Of a DNA stretch of 64,000 nt, positions 44,357 to 54,300 are shown piece by piece (the first letter of the stretch is position 1; every line of letters begins with the position of its first letter). This DNA comes from Acidobacteriota bacterium. Its GTDB lineage: Bacteria; Acidobacteriota; Blastocatellia; UBA7656. The notes beneath the pieces are model-generated. The model ran no database searches. It was not told the origin of the DNA and was given only the letters and a program-made list of their open reading frames with translations. The position numbers and the translations under genes are program-made. The stretch lies in the NCBI GenBank assembly GCA_040754075.1, contig JBFMDH010000002.1:1-64000 (forward strand). Reading direction: 5' to 3'.

Positions 44357-46591
44357 TCACACCAGTTGTTTTTTAATCGGCAAATCGCGAAGGCGTTTTC
44401 CGGTCGCCGCAAAAACCGCGTTGCAAATTGCCGGAGCAATCGGCGGCACCCCCGGTTCGCCTACGCCTGCCGGCGCGGCATCGCTTTCAACAATGTGAAC
44501 ATGCGTGGCATAGGGCGCTTGATTGATGCGCGCCACCGGATAGCCATCGAAATTCGATTGTTGAATGCGCCCGTCTTTTGCAGTCATTTCACCCATCAAG
44601 GCGATGCTTGTGCCAAACACTGCCGCGCCTTCAAACTGCGCTTTCACGCGTTCGGGATTGATGACCCGCCCGGTATCAATGGCAATATCCACGCGCGGAA
44701 TTTTAATTTCGCCTTTGTTCACTTCGACATCAACGACGACGGCAACATAAGTCAGGAAGCTACGATGCGCGGCAATGCCGAGCGCCCGTCCGGCTGCGGG
44801 TTTTTTATTCGCCCAGCCCGATTTTTGCGCGGCAATGTCAATCACGTTTTTCAGTCGCGCCGTATCGAAAGCGAATTTCGGATTTTCCCGCGAAGGTTGT
44901 TTCATGCCCTCTTTATTGAAATCAATGACACGCGGCTTGCCGATTAACTCCATCAAATATTCCACGCGGTCGCGCCCTGCGGCGGCTGCAAGTTCATCGG
45001 TAAACGATTGCACCGCGAAAGCGTGATAGATATTGGCAACCGAACGCATCCAGCCAATGCGCGTGTGCGATTTGGCTGCCCCGTTTTCAACGCGCAGATT
45101 GGCAATCGGATAGGGAATGTCCGTCCATCCCATACTGAGTTGAAACCCGCCATACTCTTCTGCGGGGTTAAACAACATGGCAATCGGCGGAAAAGCACTG
45201 CGTTGCAACCAGGCGGTTGGCAGGCCTATGTCATCGACAGCCGCTTTCATATAAAGCCCGGCGGGCGAATGGTAATAATCGAATTGTAAATCGTCTTCGC
45301 GACTCCAGACGATTTTCACAGGTTTGCCGACCTGTTTTGAGAGCAACGCGGCTTCGGCAACATAATCGGGTTTTGATTTACGCCCGAATCCGCCACCAAG
45401 CAGCGTCACATTGCAAATCACCTCGTTTTTATTAATCTTCAAAGCCTGCGCCACGGTGTCTTGTACGGCTTGCGGGTTTTGCGTCGCTGCCCAGATCACC
45501 GCTTTACCGTCTTTGAATTCGGCGACCGCTGCGGGCGGTTCCATCGGCGCGTGCGCGAGCATTGGCGTGTAGTAACTGGCTTCGAGAGTTTTGCCGCCTT
45601 TACTGAATTCCGCATCAACGTTGCCCACTTCGCGCACCACACGACCGGGTTTTTGCGCGGTCTCCAGCAAAGTCTTTTTATAAGCCGATGATTCATATGC
45701 GCTGTTGGGACTTTCCGTCCATTCAACTTTGAGTTGTTCGCGTCCCTGTAGTGCCGCCCAGGTGTTACTCGCCACCACAGCAACGCCACCCAGGGCTTTG
45801 AACCCCATCGGCGGTTGCGCGTGTTCGAGGACAACCACCTGTTGCACGCCTTTTACTTTTTTGGCGGCGGCATCGTCATAGCTTTTCATGGCGCTGCCGA
45901 GCACTGGCGGACGCGCCACCGTTGCATAAACCATGCCGGGCATCTGCGCGTCGATGCCGAAAACGCCTTTGCCGGTAACTAAATCTTTACGGTCAACCAT
46001 CGCCACATCTTTGCCGATGTAGCGAAACTCTTTCGGCGTTTTATAACGCAAGGTGTTGGCGGCTGGCGTTTTCAATGTGGCGGCGGTGGCGACGAGTTCG
46101 CCGTACCCGAGTTTGCGCCCGGTTTTGCTATGCACAACAAAATGTTGCTGTCCCTGACACTCTTCAGCGGGAACATTCCATTTCGATGCTGCCGCCTGTT
46201 CAAGCATCGCGCGAGCCGTCGCGCCTGCGGTGCGCATCGCATCATAAAAATCGCGCACCGAACACGACCCGTCAGTATTTTGCGAACCGTATTTGCTATC
46301 GCCTATCGCCTGCACGACGCGCACGCGATGCCAATCGGCTTCGAGTTCATCGGCGACAATCATCGGCAAACAGGTGCGCGCCCCGGTTCCCATTTCGGAA
46401 CGATGGGCGACGATGGCGACCGTGCCGTCGGGTTCAATGCCTAAATAGACGCTCGGTTGCCAGGCGTTTGCGGTCGCGGGTTTTTGTATGCCTTGCGCAG
46501 AGCCTGGTGTGAGACGTGCAGCGACGACGAAAGCGCCCGCCGCGAAAGCCTGACCAATAAATTGGCGACGCGATACATTGGTGATTTTCAT
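44357..46591 (-). CDS. Tat-exported molybdopterin-binding subunit of xanthine dehydrogenase-type (isoquinoline 1-oxidoreductase-like) enzyme
   Basis: The ATG at 46591 begins a twin-arginine signal ([21 protein letters not shown]). The 744-residue subunit has the Mo-hydroxylase large-subunit layout: the two-domain fold with '[24 protein letters not shown]', the middle '[23 protein letters not shown]', and near the C-terminus the MoCo-binding and catalytic '[31 protein letters not shown]', including the Glu of the GEPG motif. The IorB/isoquinoline 1-oxidoreductase branch is the closest by layout. The gene overlaps the upstream 2Fe-2S subunit by 4 bases (ATGA), so the two are translationally coupled. 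The substrate is probably an aromatic heterocycle or aldehyde (inference). Confidence 0.92.
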   Translation of the reverse strand: MKITNVSRRQFIGQAFAAGAFVVAARLTPGSAQGIQKPATANAWQPSVYLGIEPDGTVAIVAHRSEMGTGARTCLPMIVADELEADWHRVRVVQAIGDSKYGSQNTDGSCSVRDFYDAMRTAGATARAMLEQAAASKWNVPAEECQGQQHFVVHSKTGRKLGYGELVATAATLKTPAANTLRYKTPKEFRYIGKDVAMVDRKDLVTGKGVFGIDAQMPGMVYATVARPPVLGSAMKSYDDAAAKKVKGVQQVVVLEHAQPPMGFKALGGVAVVASNTWAALQGREQLKVEWTESPNSAYESSAYKKTLLETAQKPGRVVREVGNVDAEFSKGGKTLEASYYTPMLAHAPMEPPAAVAEFKDGKAVIWAATQNPQAVQDTVAQALKINKNEVICNVTLLGGGFGRKSKPDYVAEAALLSKQVGKPVKIVWSREDDLQFDYYHSPAGLYMKAAVDDIGLPTAWLQRSAFPPIAMLFNPAEEYGGFQLSMGWTDIPYPIANLRVENGAAKSHTRIGWMRSVANIYHAFAVQSFTDELAAAAGRDRVEYLMELIGKPRVIDFNKEGMKQPSRENPKFAFDTARLKNVIDIAAQKSGWANKKPAAGRALGIAAHRSFLTYVAVVVDVEVNKGEIKIPRVDIAIDTGRVINPERVKAQFEGAAVFGTSIALMGEMTAKDGRIQQSNFDGYPVARINQAPYATHVHIVESDAAPAGVGEPGVPPIAPAICNAVFAATGKRLRDLPIKKQLV

Positions 46592-47043
46592 GCCTTCACC
46601 CCCGATGCCATTTTGATTGCCTGACGAATGCGTTGATAGGTGCCGCACCGACAAATATTGCCGCGCATATTTTCATCAATGTCTTTGTCCGTCGGCTTGG
46701 GTTTGATTTTAAGCAAGGCTGCGGCTTGCATGATTTGTCCGCTCTGACAATAACCGCATTGCGGCACGTTGCAGGCTTGCCAGGCTGTTTGCAGCGGATG
46801 TTCGCTTTTGGCAGCAAGCCCTTCAATGGTGGTGACAATTTTTCCGGCAACCGCGCTCATCGGCGTTGAACAACTGCGTATGGCTTTGCCGTTCAGATGC
46901 ACCGTGCAAGCGCCGCACAGTCCCATGCCGCAACCGAATTTGGTGCCGGTCAAATTTAATTCATCGCGCAAATACCAGAGCAGCGGCATCTCAGGGTCGC
47001 CATCAAATCGTCTGGCTTTGCCGTTCACTGTTAATTGAATCAT
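46588..47043 (-). CDS. (2Fe-2S)-binding small subunit of the xanthine dehydrogenase-type enzyme
   Basis: This 151-residue subunit has a plant-ferredoxin-like N-terminal cluster ('[26 protein letters not shown]') and a four-helix C-terminal cluster ('[18 protein letters not shown]' and '[18 protein letters not shown]'), the two 2Fe-2S centres of Mo-hydroxylases. It passes electrons from the molybdenum subunit to an acceptor. There is no adjacent FAD subunit, consistent with the isoquinoline-oxidoreductase type with an external acceptor. The 4-base overlap with the Mo subunit marks an operon. Confidence 0.94.
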   Translation of the reverse strand: MIQLTVNGKARRFDGDPEMPLLWYLRDELNLTGTKFGCGMGLCGACTVHLNGKAIRSCSTPMSAVAGKIVTTIEGLAAKSEHPLQTAWQACNVPQCGYCQSGQIMQAAALLKIKPKPTDKDIDENMRGNICRCGTYQRIRQAIKMASGVKA

Positions 47044-47372
47044 CGCTCTCCTCTTCCTTTGCTTGGCTTAAATAATTGGGCGCGGTTAATCGGCAATGCA
47101 ATAAACACACGTTGAAAGGTCTTTTGCAATCCCGATTAACCGCGCTGTAGGTTTGTCGTTAAATAAAGTACGCACCGAGGCGCGAGAACACAAGGCAGTT
47201 TTTCAAATCAGACGAATGAGTAGTCATATGATTTCAGATTGACCTTATGAAATTGATGCTCACCAGCGAAAGTGAACGGTTGTCTTCGGATTAGACGGAT
47301 TAGGCGGATAGAATCGAAATCCGCCTAATCCGAAGACGCGCTTTGCTTAGTTGCGATTAGCTGGGGTTCGAC
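47044..47372. repeat. 329-bp gap with a CGGATTAGGCGGAT inverted repeat
   Basis: The gap between the Mo-hydroxylase operon and the tricorn-like gene contains CGGATTAGGCGGAT at 47296-47309 and its exact complement at 47319-47332 (9-base loop), plus an extra direct CTTCGGATTAG copy just outside. Otherwise no gene was found. The hairpin resembles other REP-like palindromes here; it is not followed by a U-run. Confidence 0.7.
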
Positions 47373-50300
47373 TTAATCGCGTTTGGCAACACCTTTCGCG
47401 CCGAGTTCTTTTAACAACTCCTGCACGGCGGTTTCAATTTGCCGGTCGCGCCCTGCAAGGTTATCTTCCGGCGTATTTTCGACCAGGATGTCCGGTTTGA
47501 CGCCGTAATTTTCCATGTTGGTGCGATTTTTATCGGCAAGAAAAACTCCGACCCCCGGCGTGCGCACAGTCGAACCGTCAATCAATGAATAACTGCCGGT
47601 GCCGATAACTGCGCCCATCGTCGGCGTGCCGATGACTTTGCCAAGCCCCAGGGCGCGAAAACCCGCCGGGAACATTTCGGCATTCGACGCCGAACGCCAG
47701 TTCTGCAAAACCGCTTTGGGCCCGAAATAACCCGCAAACGGTCTGCCGGTCGGCTCGGTGCCGCGCGGTTGCCAGATTTGATATTCGCGTTGCACTAAAA
47801 TGGCGAGCAATTCCTGTTCGATATTGCCGCCGCCGTTGAAGCGTTGGTCAATAATCAACGCCTCTTTGTTGCGATTTTCGCGAATCTCTTTTTCAAATCG
47901 GCGCAGGCTCGGTTGATTCATCGCTTGAATGTGCAGATAGCCGATGCGCCCGTTCGATAATTTATCAACCATAGCGCGACGATCTTTAACCCAACGCTCG
48001 TAACGCAACTGGCTGAATTGTCCCGCAGGAATCGGGTCAATGCGGGCTTTCCACGCGCCTTGTTCCGTTGGTTTATCATTGAGCATCACTTCAACTTTGC
48101 GATTGAGTCGCGTGTTGTTGAGCATCGCCCAATAGTTATCTCCGGCTTTCACGCTCTTGCCATTGATACTGATGAGATAATCGCCCGCCTTTACTTTCAC
48201 CCAATCTTTATCGGCGGGACCCTCCTGGTAAACATAACTCACTTTGTAACGCCCGGCGGCGGCATCGGCTTCAAAGTCCAAGCCAAGATGCACGGTTGCA
48301 ACTGCGCCGTCGCGTCCGCCCGGCGCGGGCGCTGCGCCGGTGTGCGAAGCGTTCAACTCGCCAATCATTTCGTTGATGATGTTCAAGAGTTCCTGCCGGT
48401 CGCCGACGAATTCCACCAGCGGTTGATATTTGCTCTTCATGGCGTCCCAGTTTTTGCCGTGCATCTGCGGGTCATAAAACCTGTATTTCATGGTGCGCCA
48501 GGCATCATCGAACATCTCAGCCCACTCGGCAGGCTTATCAATTTTAACTTTGGCAGTAAAGGTCACGCGCCGACGTCCGCCCGCGCCGCCAAAAGGCGAG
48601 GCGGTTTGTGCGGTGTTTGCACCGCCGCCCTGCGCCGCAAGCGTCACGGAGTAGACCGATTGACCTTCTCTGAAAAACAGCGTGCGTCCATCGCGTGTAA
48701 TCGCCAGTCCCGAAATGCCGCCGCCAAATCCGCCAAATCCGCCGCGCCCGCCGCCATCGCCAGCGCCCGGCGCTTGCCCTGCGGTGATGCGCGTCAGTCT
48801 GCGACCGTCGTCTTGGATTGAGTAAACCACAGGCGTTGAACCCAGCCCTGCGGGTTCGGTGGTGACAAAAACAATCGTGCGACTGTCGGGCGAAGTCGTG
48901 TAGTTGAATGCGCCGAAAGGCATGCGCGTGACCTGTCGGGTGCGGCGTTTGAGACCTTCCCAATCGACCTTGATTTCTTTCGGCGGCTGGTTGTTGCGTT
49001 GCGCTTGCGCGCGTTGCATGGCTTCAGGAGGAGCATCGGCATCGGGGCGTTCTTCGGGGTCATTGGGGTCGCGCTCTTCGCGTTCAAGCGCCACCACATA
49101 AATTTGCGCGGAACTGCCAAAGCCTCCACCGCCGCCACCTTCGTTGCGCGCGAAGTAGAGTTTTTTGCCGTCGTGTGAAAATTGCGGATTCACATCGGCG
49201 TAAGAATCAAATGTCACTTTGCGCTCTTCGCCGCCACTTGCGGAAATTAAATAAACATCATTGGTGCGCGTCTGGTCAGCTTTTGAATAAGCGATCCATT
49301 TACCATCAGGCGACCACGCCGGTTGACTGATGTTGCCGAATTTCGACTGGGTGAGTTCGACTGTCTGTTTGGCATCAAGGTTGTATTTTCTGAGTTTGTT
49401 GTCCGATGCATTGAAAGCAATCTCTTTGGAATTAGGCGACCACGCGAAGGAAAATTTCAGGCTGTCGAAATCGCTGATTTTCTGCGGGTCGTCCGAGCCA
49501 TCGCTTGCGGCAACGTAAAGTTCTTCGCGCCCGCTCTGGTCAGAGATAAAGGCAATCCACTTTCCATCGGGCGAATACTGCGGGTCTTTGTCGCGCCACG
49601 GACTATCGGTAATCTGTTTCAAATCGCCTTCATCGGTTGGGGCAGTGAAAATCTCGCCGTGAATCGAAAAGGCGATGCGGCGACTCGAAGGCGCGAGGTC
49701 GTAATCATCAACCTGTGAATTGAAATCGCGATACTCGGCAAGATTTTCCTGAGTCTCGGCGGCGATGTCGATTTTAATCGGCGTCACTTTCTTCGACGCG
49801 ACCTCGAGTTTCCAGATGCCGAAGTCATGTTCAAAAACAATCGTCTTGCCATCGGCGCTCATTCCCGGAAAGCGCACATCGCCGGTTTTGAAGGTCGTCA
49901 CCTGTTCGGCTTTGCCGCCGGTTTCATTGATGCGATAGATGTTCGTCAGCCCTGTGCCTTCGCGGTCGCTGACGAAATAGATGAAACCGTTGGCGCTCCA
50001 CATGGGCCACGAATCCAAGCCGTCGAAATCGGTAAGGTCAGTGAATTTTTTCGCGGCAATATCCATCACCGTCACGTCCGTTTGATAGGAGCCGCGATAA
50101 TATTTGCGCCAGTAAACCTGACCCTTGCGATTGATGGCGAGTTTTTTGCCATCGGGCGAATAGCAGGCGTAAATGCCGATGTCCGAACCTGCGCTTTGCG
50201 GCAATCCGCCATCAAGACTGACAGTGTAGAGTTTGCCGAGAAAATCTTCGCCGCGTTGCGAGGCAAATAAAATATTTTTTGAATCGGGCGACCAACCCAG

Positions 50301-50633
50301 CACTGTGTCATCTGCGGAATGCGTAGTCAGTTGTTTCACTGCGCCGCCTTCGACGGGAATGATGAAGACATCCATATTGCCGTTGCGGTCACTTGAGAAG
50401 GCAATCCATTTACCATCCGGCGAAAAACGCGGATAGGCATCGCGGGCTTTATTGACCGTAAGCCGTCGCACATTCTGTCCGTTTTCATCAGCCGTCCAGA
50501 TGTCTGCAAGATAGGTGAAGGCGACGCGCCCCTGATGATAATGCGGATAGCGCGCCAGTTTCGCTTCGCGGCTGAAAGCCGGGACTGCTGAGAGAGCGAT
50601 GAATGAAAAAGCAAACGCCAAGAGTTTTTTCAT
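47373..50633 (-). CDS. Secreted tricorn-like protease (S41 family)
   Basis: This 1086-residue protein has a signal peptide (MKKLLAFAFSFIALSAVPAF). It has an N-terminal PD40/WD40-like propeller ('NVRRLTVNKARDAYPRFSPDGKWIAFSS', 'DVFIIPVEGGAVKQLTTHSADD') and a second propeller to about residue 640. A helical tricorn core follows ('AEWAEMFDDAWRTMKYRFYDPQMHG'), then a PDZ domain at about 765-850 ('PADKDWVKVKAGDYLISINGKSV'), and a C-terminal S41 protease domain with the probable nucleophile Ser in 'SASNAEMFPAGF' and 'KVIGTPTMGAVIGTG'. Substrates enter through the propellers and are cut at the core. Length and order match bacterial tricorn homologues, which are usually periplasmic. Confidence 0.9.
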   Translation of the reverse strand: MKKLLAFAFSFIALSAVPAFSREAKLARYPHYHQGRVAFTYLADIWTADENGQNVRRLTVNKARDAYPRFSPDGKWIAFSSDRNGNMDVFIIPVEGGAVKQLTTHSADDTVLGWSPDSKNILFASQRGEDFLGKLYTVSLDGGLPQSAGSDIGIYACYSPDGKKLAINRKGQVYWRKYYRGSYQTDVTVMDIAAKKFTDLTDFDGLDSWPMWSANGFIYFVSDREGTGLTNIYRINETGGKAEQVTTFKTGDVRFPGMSADGKTIVFEHDFGIWKLEVASKKVTPIKIDIAAETQENLAEYRDFNSQVDDYDLAPSSRRIAFSIHGEIFTAPTDEGDLKQITDSPWRDKDPQYSPDGKWIAFISDQSGREELYVAASDGSDDPQKISDFDSLKFSFAWSPNSKEIAFNASDNKLRKYNLDAKQTVELTQSKFGNISQPAWSPDGKWIAYSKADQTRTNDVYLISASGGEERKVTFDSYADVNPQFSHDGKKLYFARNEGGGGGGFGSSAQIYVVALEREERDPNDPEERPDADAPPEAMQRAQAQRNNQPPKEIKVDWEGLKRRTRQVTRMPFGAFNYTTSPDSRTIVFVTTEPAGLGSTPVVYSIQDDGRRLTRITAGQAPGAGDGGGRGGFGGFGGGISGLAITRDGRTLFFREGQSVYSVTLAAQGGGANTAQTASPFGGAGGRRRVTFTAKVKIDKPAEWAEMFDDAWRTMKYRFYDPQMHGKNWDAMKSKYQPLVEFVGDRQELLNIINEMIGELNASHTGAAPAPGGRDGAVATVHLGLDFEADAAAGRYKVSYVYQEGPADKDWVKVKAGDYLISINGKSVKAGDNYWAMLNNTRLNRKVEVMLNDKPTEQGAWKARIDPIPAGQFSQLRYERWVKDRRAMVDKLSNGRIGYLHIQAMNQPSLRRFEKEIRENRNKEALIIDQRFNGGGNIEQELLAILVQREYQIWQPRGTEPTGRPFAGYFGPKAVLQNWRSASNAEMFPAGFRALGLGKVIGTPTMGAVIGTGSYSLIDGSTVRTPGVGVFLADKNRTNMENYGVKPDILVENTPEDNLAGRDRQIETAVQELLKELGAKGVAKRD

Positions 50634-50793
50634 GAGAAGACTCCTCCAAAAGTTTTGGGTTTAGAAACGGCTTATTTGCGCATGAAACCGGACGGCATGA
50701 CCGCTTCCAGACCAATAATTTTTCTCTAGCTGAGTTTTTATGTATTGCTGAACGGCTATGACGTTTTCTGAGATGATGCGGTTACAATAGCCT

Positions 50794-51321
50794 TTATCTT
50801 CGGATTTTTATGGCGCTCAGTAATGAAGCGACTTCGACATGCAGACGGCGCGCAGCCGTTTCATAGTTGTCGGAACGGTATTCATTAACATCAAAGAAAC
50901 CTTTGCCGACTTTTTCGCCGCGCAATTTGAGTTCGGCAAGCGACGAAAAACCTGTGATGCGCACGCCGACATTGTCGGGCACGAAAATTTCAATATCGCC
51001 AAACAGGGAATAGGCGCTGATATGAGTTTCGCCCGGCGGCAGCGGTGCGCCGGTTAAATCCACTTTGACATTACCAAACACTGCCATCGCTTTGTGGTCG
51101 GCAAGATCTTTAAAATCGTTGGCAATTGCGGCTTGACTGAAAAAGCCCACGGTGATGCCGCCGCGCGCCTGACCGATTCGCGCGGGAGTTGCCGTACCGG
51201 AGTGATTGATTTCATCAGGCAAAGGTTCACCGATGGCTTGGGATACGCCTGAAAGGTTGGTTCCGCACTTTCGACAAAATTTTCCGTACTCGTTTTGCGT
51301 GCCGCATTTCGGACAAAACAT
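50794..51321 (-). CDS. Zinc-ribbon protein with LiaF C-terminal-like domain
   Basis: This 175-residue protein begins with a zinc ribbon ('MFCPKCGTQNEYGKFCRKCGTNL', two CxxC pairs) and has a beta-rich C-terminal domain, 'MAVFGNVKVDLTGAPLPPGETHISAYSLFGDIEIFVPDNVGVRI', that matches the LiaF/DUF2154 cell-wall-active-antibiotics-response fold. No membrane helix is present. LiaF-like domains regulate envelope-stress signalling, but no LiaRS-type kinase is adjacent. The function is inferred only from fold. Confidence 0.72.
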   Translation of the reverse strand: MFCPKCGTQNEYGKFCRKCGTNLSGVSQAIGEPLPDEINHSGTATPARIGQARGGITVGFFSQAAIANDFKDLADHKAMAVFGNVKVDLTGAPLPPGETHISAYSLFGDIEIFVPDNVGVRITGFSSLAELKLRGEKVGKGFFDVNEYRSDNYETAARRLHVEVASLLSAIKIRR

Positions 51322-51491
51322 CTTCGCCTCCCCTTATCTTCACGTGGCTATGCTACTGGTATATTTTGCGAGTGACAAGCGACGACGGGATTTGCACAGG
51401 CTGACAAATGGTTTGCTGGAATCGGGCTGAATGAACCAATCTTTTCAGCTATAATGGCGTCGCTATCAGGCATAAGGAGGTTTCCATCCCC

Positions 51492-52490
51492 GTGAAATCC
51501 CGCACAACATTTTTGTTGCTCATTTTATTTATCCCTTCACTGACCGTTGCACAGAATCCTAATAATATGATTCGCGGTAAAGTGCGCTCGACCAATGGCA
51601 CGCCGGTAAACCATGCGATTGTCGAATTGCACGACAACAGCGGCGCCATCATCAGTCAAACGGTGACGCGCAACGATGGCGATTTCGCTTTTTCACGCAT
51701 CGTGCCCTCGGAATATGAAGTCGTGGTTACGGTGAGCGGTTATGATTCGTCTGCGCAAAGAGTCGTATTTACTCAACCCGACCGCTCCAATTTTTTTGAA
51801 GTCGTCACCATCGAAGTGATTCTCAAACCCAGGACGGATACCACGCTTCCGGTGATTGGAACACGCTTTGTCCAGGAGGTTCCCAAGCCCGCGCGCGCCG
51901 CTTTTGAAAAAGCCATGGAACAGTTGCGCGATAACAAAGCACAAGAAGCCATCGCTTTGTTGCGCGAAGCCGTGAATAATTTTAATGATTATTTCGACGC
52001 CAATTTTATGCTCGCCCGCGAACTCTTTCGCGCCGGCGAAGACCAGGCGGCTTTGGAAGCCATCGAACGCGCCCGCCGTGTCAATGAACGCGAAGGCGGC
52101 GTCTATCATCTCTTCGGACTGATTATGCTCCGCCAGCGCAAATTCGTGGTCGCGGAATTTGCTTTTCGCGAAGCCAGTAATCTTAAACCCAATCAACCGC
52201 TCTTTCATTTCTTCAGAGCCAGAGCTTTGATTGAAATTGCCATTTATACCAAAGACGAAAAAGAGAAGATTGAAGATTTGGCGCTCGCTGAAAAAGAGTT
52301 GAATCAGGCGTGGGATTTGAGCGAAAAGAAATTGAATGAGGTGTATCTGCAACGCGCTCGCATCTTTTTGCGACGCAATGACAAAGCCGCCGCGATTAAA
52401 GAGTTCGAGGCTTTTTTAAAAGCCGAACCCAATGCCGCGAATGCCGCCACGGTTCGCCAGGCGATTGATAATTTGCGCGCCAATAAATGA
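51492..52490 (+). CDS. Secreted TPR protein with N-terminal carboxypeptidase-regulatory-like domain
   Basis: The GTG at 51492 follows an AAGGAGG site by about 11 bases and opens a signal peptide (MKSRTTFLLLILFIPSLTVAQ). The 332-residue protein has a CarboxypepD_reg-like beta domain at about residues 28-115 ('IRGKVRSTNGTPVNHAIVEL', 'GDFAFSRIVPSEYEVVVTVSG'). TPR-like helical repeats follow to the C-terminus ('AQEAIALLREAVNNFNDYFDANFMLAREL', 'DQAALEAIERARRVNEREGG', 'LQRARIFLRRNDKAAAIKEFE'). It is a periplasmic scaffold or binding protein, typical of Acidobacteriota, with unknown partner. Confidence 0.83.
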   Translation: MKSRTTFLLLILFIPSLTVAQNPNNMIRGKVRSTNGTPVNHAIVELHDNSGAIISQTVTRNDGDFAFSRIVPSEYEVVVTVSGYDSSAQRVVFTQPDRSNFFEVVTIEVILKPRTDTTLPVIGTRFVQEVPKPARAAFEKAMEQLRDNKAQEAIALLREAVNNFNDYFDANFMLARELFRAGEDQAALEAIERARRVNEREGGVYHLFGLIMLRQRKFVVAEFAFREASNLKPNQPLFHFFRARALIEIAIYTKDEKEKIEDLALAEKELNQAWDLSEKKLNEVYLQRARIFLRRNDKAAAIKEFEAFLKAEPNAANAATVRQAIDNLRANK

Positions 52491-52806
52491 GCGGGAATTT
52501 TGCAGTTGAACGGGTTGTTGGTTTAGACCTGAAGTTCGGAAGATTTTTCTATCAAAAAAGCCGGAACACTGAAGTATGAATTGCCTCCGGCTTTAGCTGG
52601 AGGACAATGATAAAGCAATAAACAGGCTTTAGCCAAAATCGAGAATTGGGCTAAAGCCTGCCCATCAGCAACCTTTTCACCCCCTGCTAAAGCTGACGGC
52701 AATTCATCAGCTCAAGCCAGAGGCGATTCATTTTCTCAGCTAAAGATGGCAATTCATCAAGAAGATTTAGCGAATATCTTTCGCTATAAAACTCAACAGC
52801 CTTCAT
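52491..52806. repeat. REP-like cluster of TGAATTGCC...TTTAGC units
   Basis: The gap between the TPR gene and the hydrolase gene holds at least three copies of a unit TGAATTGCC-N(4-6)-CTTTAGC. One is direct at 52577-52597, with an internal stem around TCCGGC. Two are inverted, at 52686-52709 and 52738-52759. Between them lies a perfect 12-bp hairpin CAGGCTTTAGCC (52623-52634) with GGCTAAAGCCTG (52649-52660). No gene is present. Confidence 0.8.
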
Positions 52807-54168
52807 TCACTTCTGCCGCTTAATCCATGCGACAATGTCATCAATGACGTACTTTGCGATGTTGCCTTCTTTGGCGTAATTTGACGGCGCGGCTTTTTCT
52901 TCGGTTTCAATGAACAGGTGATAGAGTTTCGCATAGCTTTTGAACTCGACATCTTTTCTTGCGCCGAGCGCCGCTTTCCAATTCTCAAAATCTTTCAAGG
53001 TTACCTGATAATCTTTTTCGCCCTGTAAAATCAACATGGGCTGTTTCAGATTCTTGGCTTCTTCGGGTGGATTGTAACCGCGCAAATCGAGCCAGTAACT
53101 TCCCGGAACCCCAAGCAACAAGCCTTTATCGCCGGGCTTTAAAGTGGCATCTTTCACTTTGGCGACCTGCGCTTTAACAATCTCGAGTTGCTGTTGCGCT
53201 TGCGGAGAAACATTACCTTCAAGCGACGCGATATAGGTCATCTGTTCGAGAATGGTATCTTCCAGAGGGCGGGTCAGCCCGGCAAGCGAAATCAATCCGG
53301 CGATGCTGGCATCCCCTTTGGCAATGCGCGGCAATAGCATTCCGCCGAGACTGTGACCGAGCACGAATATTTTTTTCGCATCGATTTTTTCATTAGTCTT
53401 CAACAGTGCGACAGCCGCCAGCGCATCATCTACAGCCTCTTCTTTGACGGTGACGCTTTCGGCAATCGCCACAAGTTTTGCCGCGTGTGCTTTGGTGCGT
53501 TTTTCGTAGCGCAAGACGGCAATCCCTTGCGAAGCCAGACCCCAGGCAAGGTCACGAAAGGGTTTATTTTGAAAAATCGTTTCGTCGCGGTCGTGCGGTC
53601 CAGACCCATGCACCAAAACGATTGCCACAAACTTGCCTTCGCCTTTCGGCAACGTGAGGGTTGCCGAAAGCGCCCATTCGCCCGCGCCGACCGTTACCTC
53701 TTTTTCGATAAATGAATCGAGGTTGGCATAATCGGGTTTTTTGAATGCCGAAGCGGGTTTTGCGGGCGGCGGCGTGCTTGCCGGTAAAAAGAATAGACCG
53801 CTAATCTGTTTTTGTCCGTTGAACACCACTTTGACATCGACGGCAAACAACGCGAATTCGCAGGACACCACCACGGCATCGAACTCTGCGGCTTTCTCTT
53901 TGCGCACGCCGTATTGATTTTTGAACGCGCCGACCTGCCCGATGACCGCTTTCCAGGTTTCGCGCAATTTATCTTCGGGTGAAACCCGTTTCATGGTGTC
54001 ATCAAAATTTTTCACCACACTTGCGAAATCTTCTTTGACCAGTGAAGCGACCAGTTGTTTGGCGATTTCGGTGAGTTCATCCGAAGCCGCAGGTTGTTGA
54101 GCAAAAGCCTTCGATGAATGAGCGATGAGGGCAAAAATTAAAATCAGCGAACCGAATAATTTTTTCAT
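52807..54168 (-). CDS. Secreted alpha/beta hydrolase with N-terminal DUF3887 domain
   Basis: The ATG at 54168 opens a signal peptide (MKKLFGSLILIFALIAHSSKAFA). The 453-residue protein has a DUF3887-like NTF2-fold domain at about residues 28-130 ('AKQLVASLVKEDFASVVKNFDDTMKR') and an alpha/beta-hydrolase domain with 'VAIVLVHGSGPHDRDET', nucleophile elbow 'IFVLGHSLGGMLLPRI' (GHSLGG), 'QPMLILQGEKDYQVTL' with the acidic residue and 'KLYHLF' with the His. This architecture is common in Gram-negative secreted esterases or peptidases. It is divergent from the VWA gene, sharing a short promoter region of about 130 bases. Confidence 0.88.
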   Translation of the reverse strand: MKKLFGSLILIFALIAHSSKAFAQQPAASDELTEIAKQLVASLVKEDFASVVKNFDDTMKRVSPEDKLRETWKAVIGQVGAFKNQYGVRKEKAAEFDAVVVSCEFALFAVDVKVVFNGQKQISGLFFLPASTPPPAKPASAFKKPDYANLDSFIEKEVTVGAGEWALSATLTLPKGEGKFVAIVLVHGSGPHDRDETIFQNKPFRDLAWGLASQGIAVLRYEKRTKAHAAKLVAIAESVTVKEEAVDDALAAVALLKTNEKIDAKKIFVLGHSLGGMLLPRIAKGDASIAGLISLAGLTRPLEDTILEQMTYIASLEGNVSPQAQQQLEIVKAQVAKVKDATLKPGDKGLLLGVPGSYWLDLRGYNPPEEAKNLKQPMLILQGEKDYQVTLKDFENWKAALGARKDVEFKSYAKLYHLFIETEEKAAPSNYAKEGNIAKYVIDDIVAWIKRQK

Positions 54169-54300
54169 GTCTTGAATCATAGGAGCGAATTCGCCGGCGG
54201 GCAATACGGACAAGCTTTGCATGGACTTCGCGCGGGCTTTGTAATTGGTGTAAAGTGATTCGGAGCGAACCTTTGAAATTTATGTTGTGGTTTCAAAATT

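Noticed and set aside
48018-48821. 267-codon plus-strand frame inside the tricorn-like gene
   Set aside because: Antisense shadow of a long, well-supported protease gene in a GC-richer region; no motif or ribosome-binding site.
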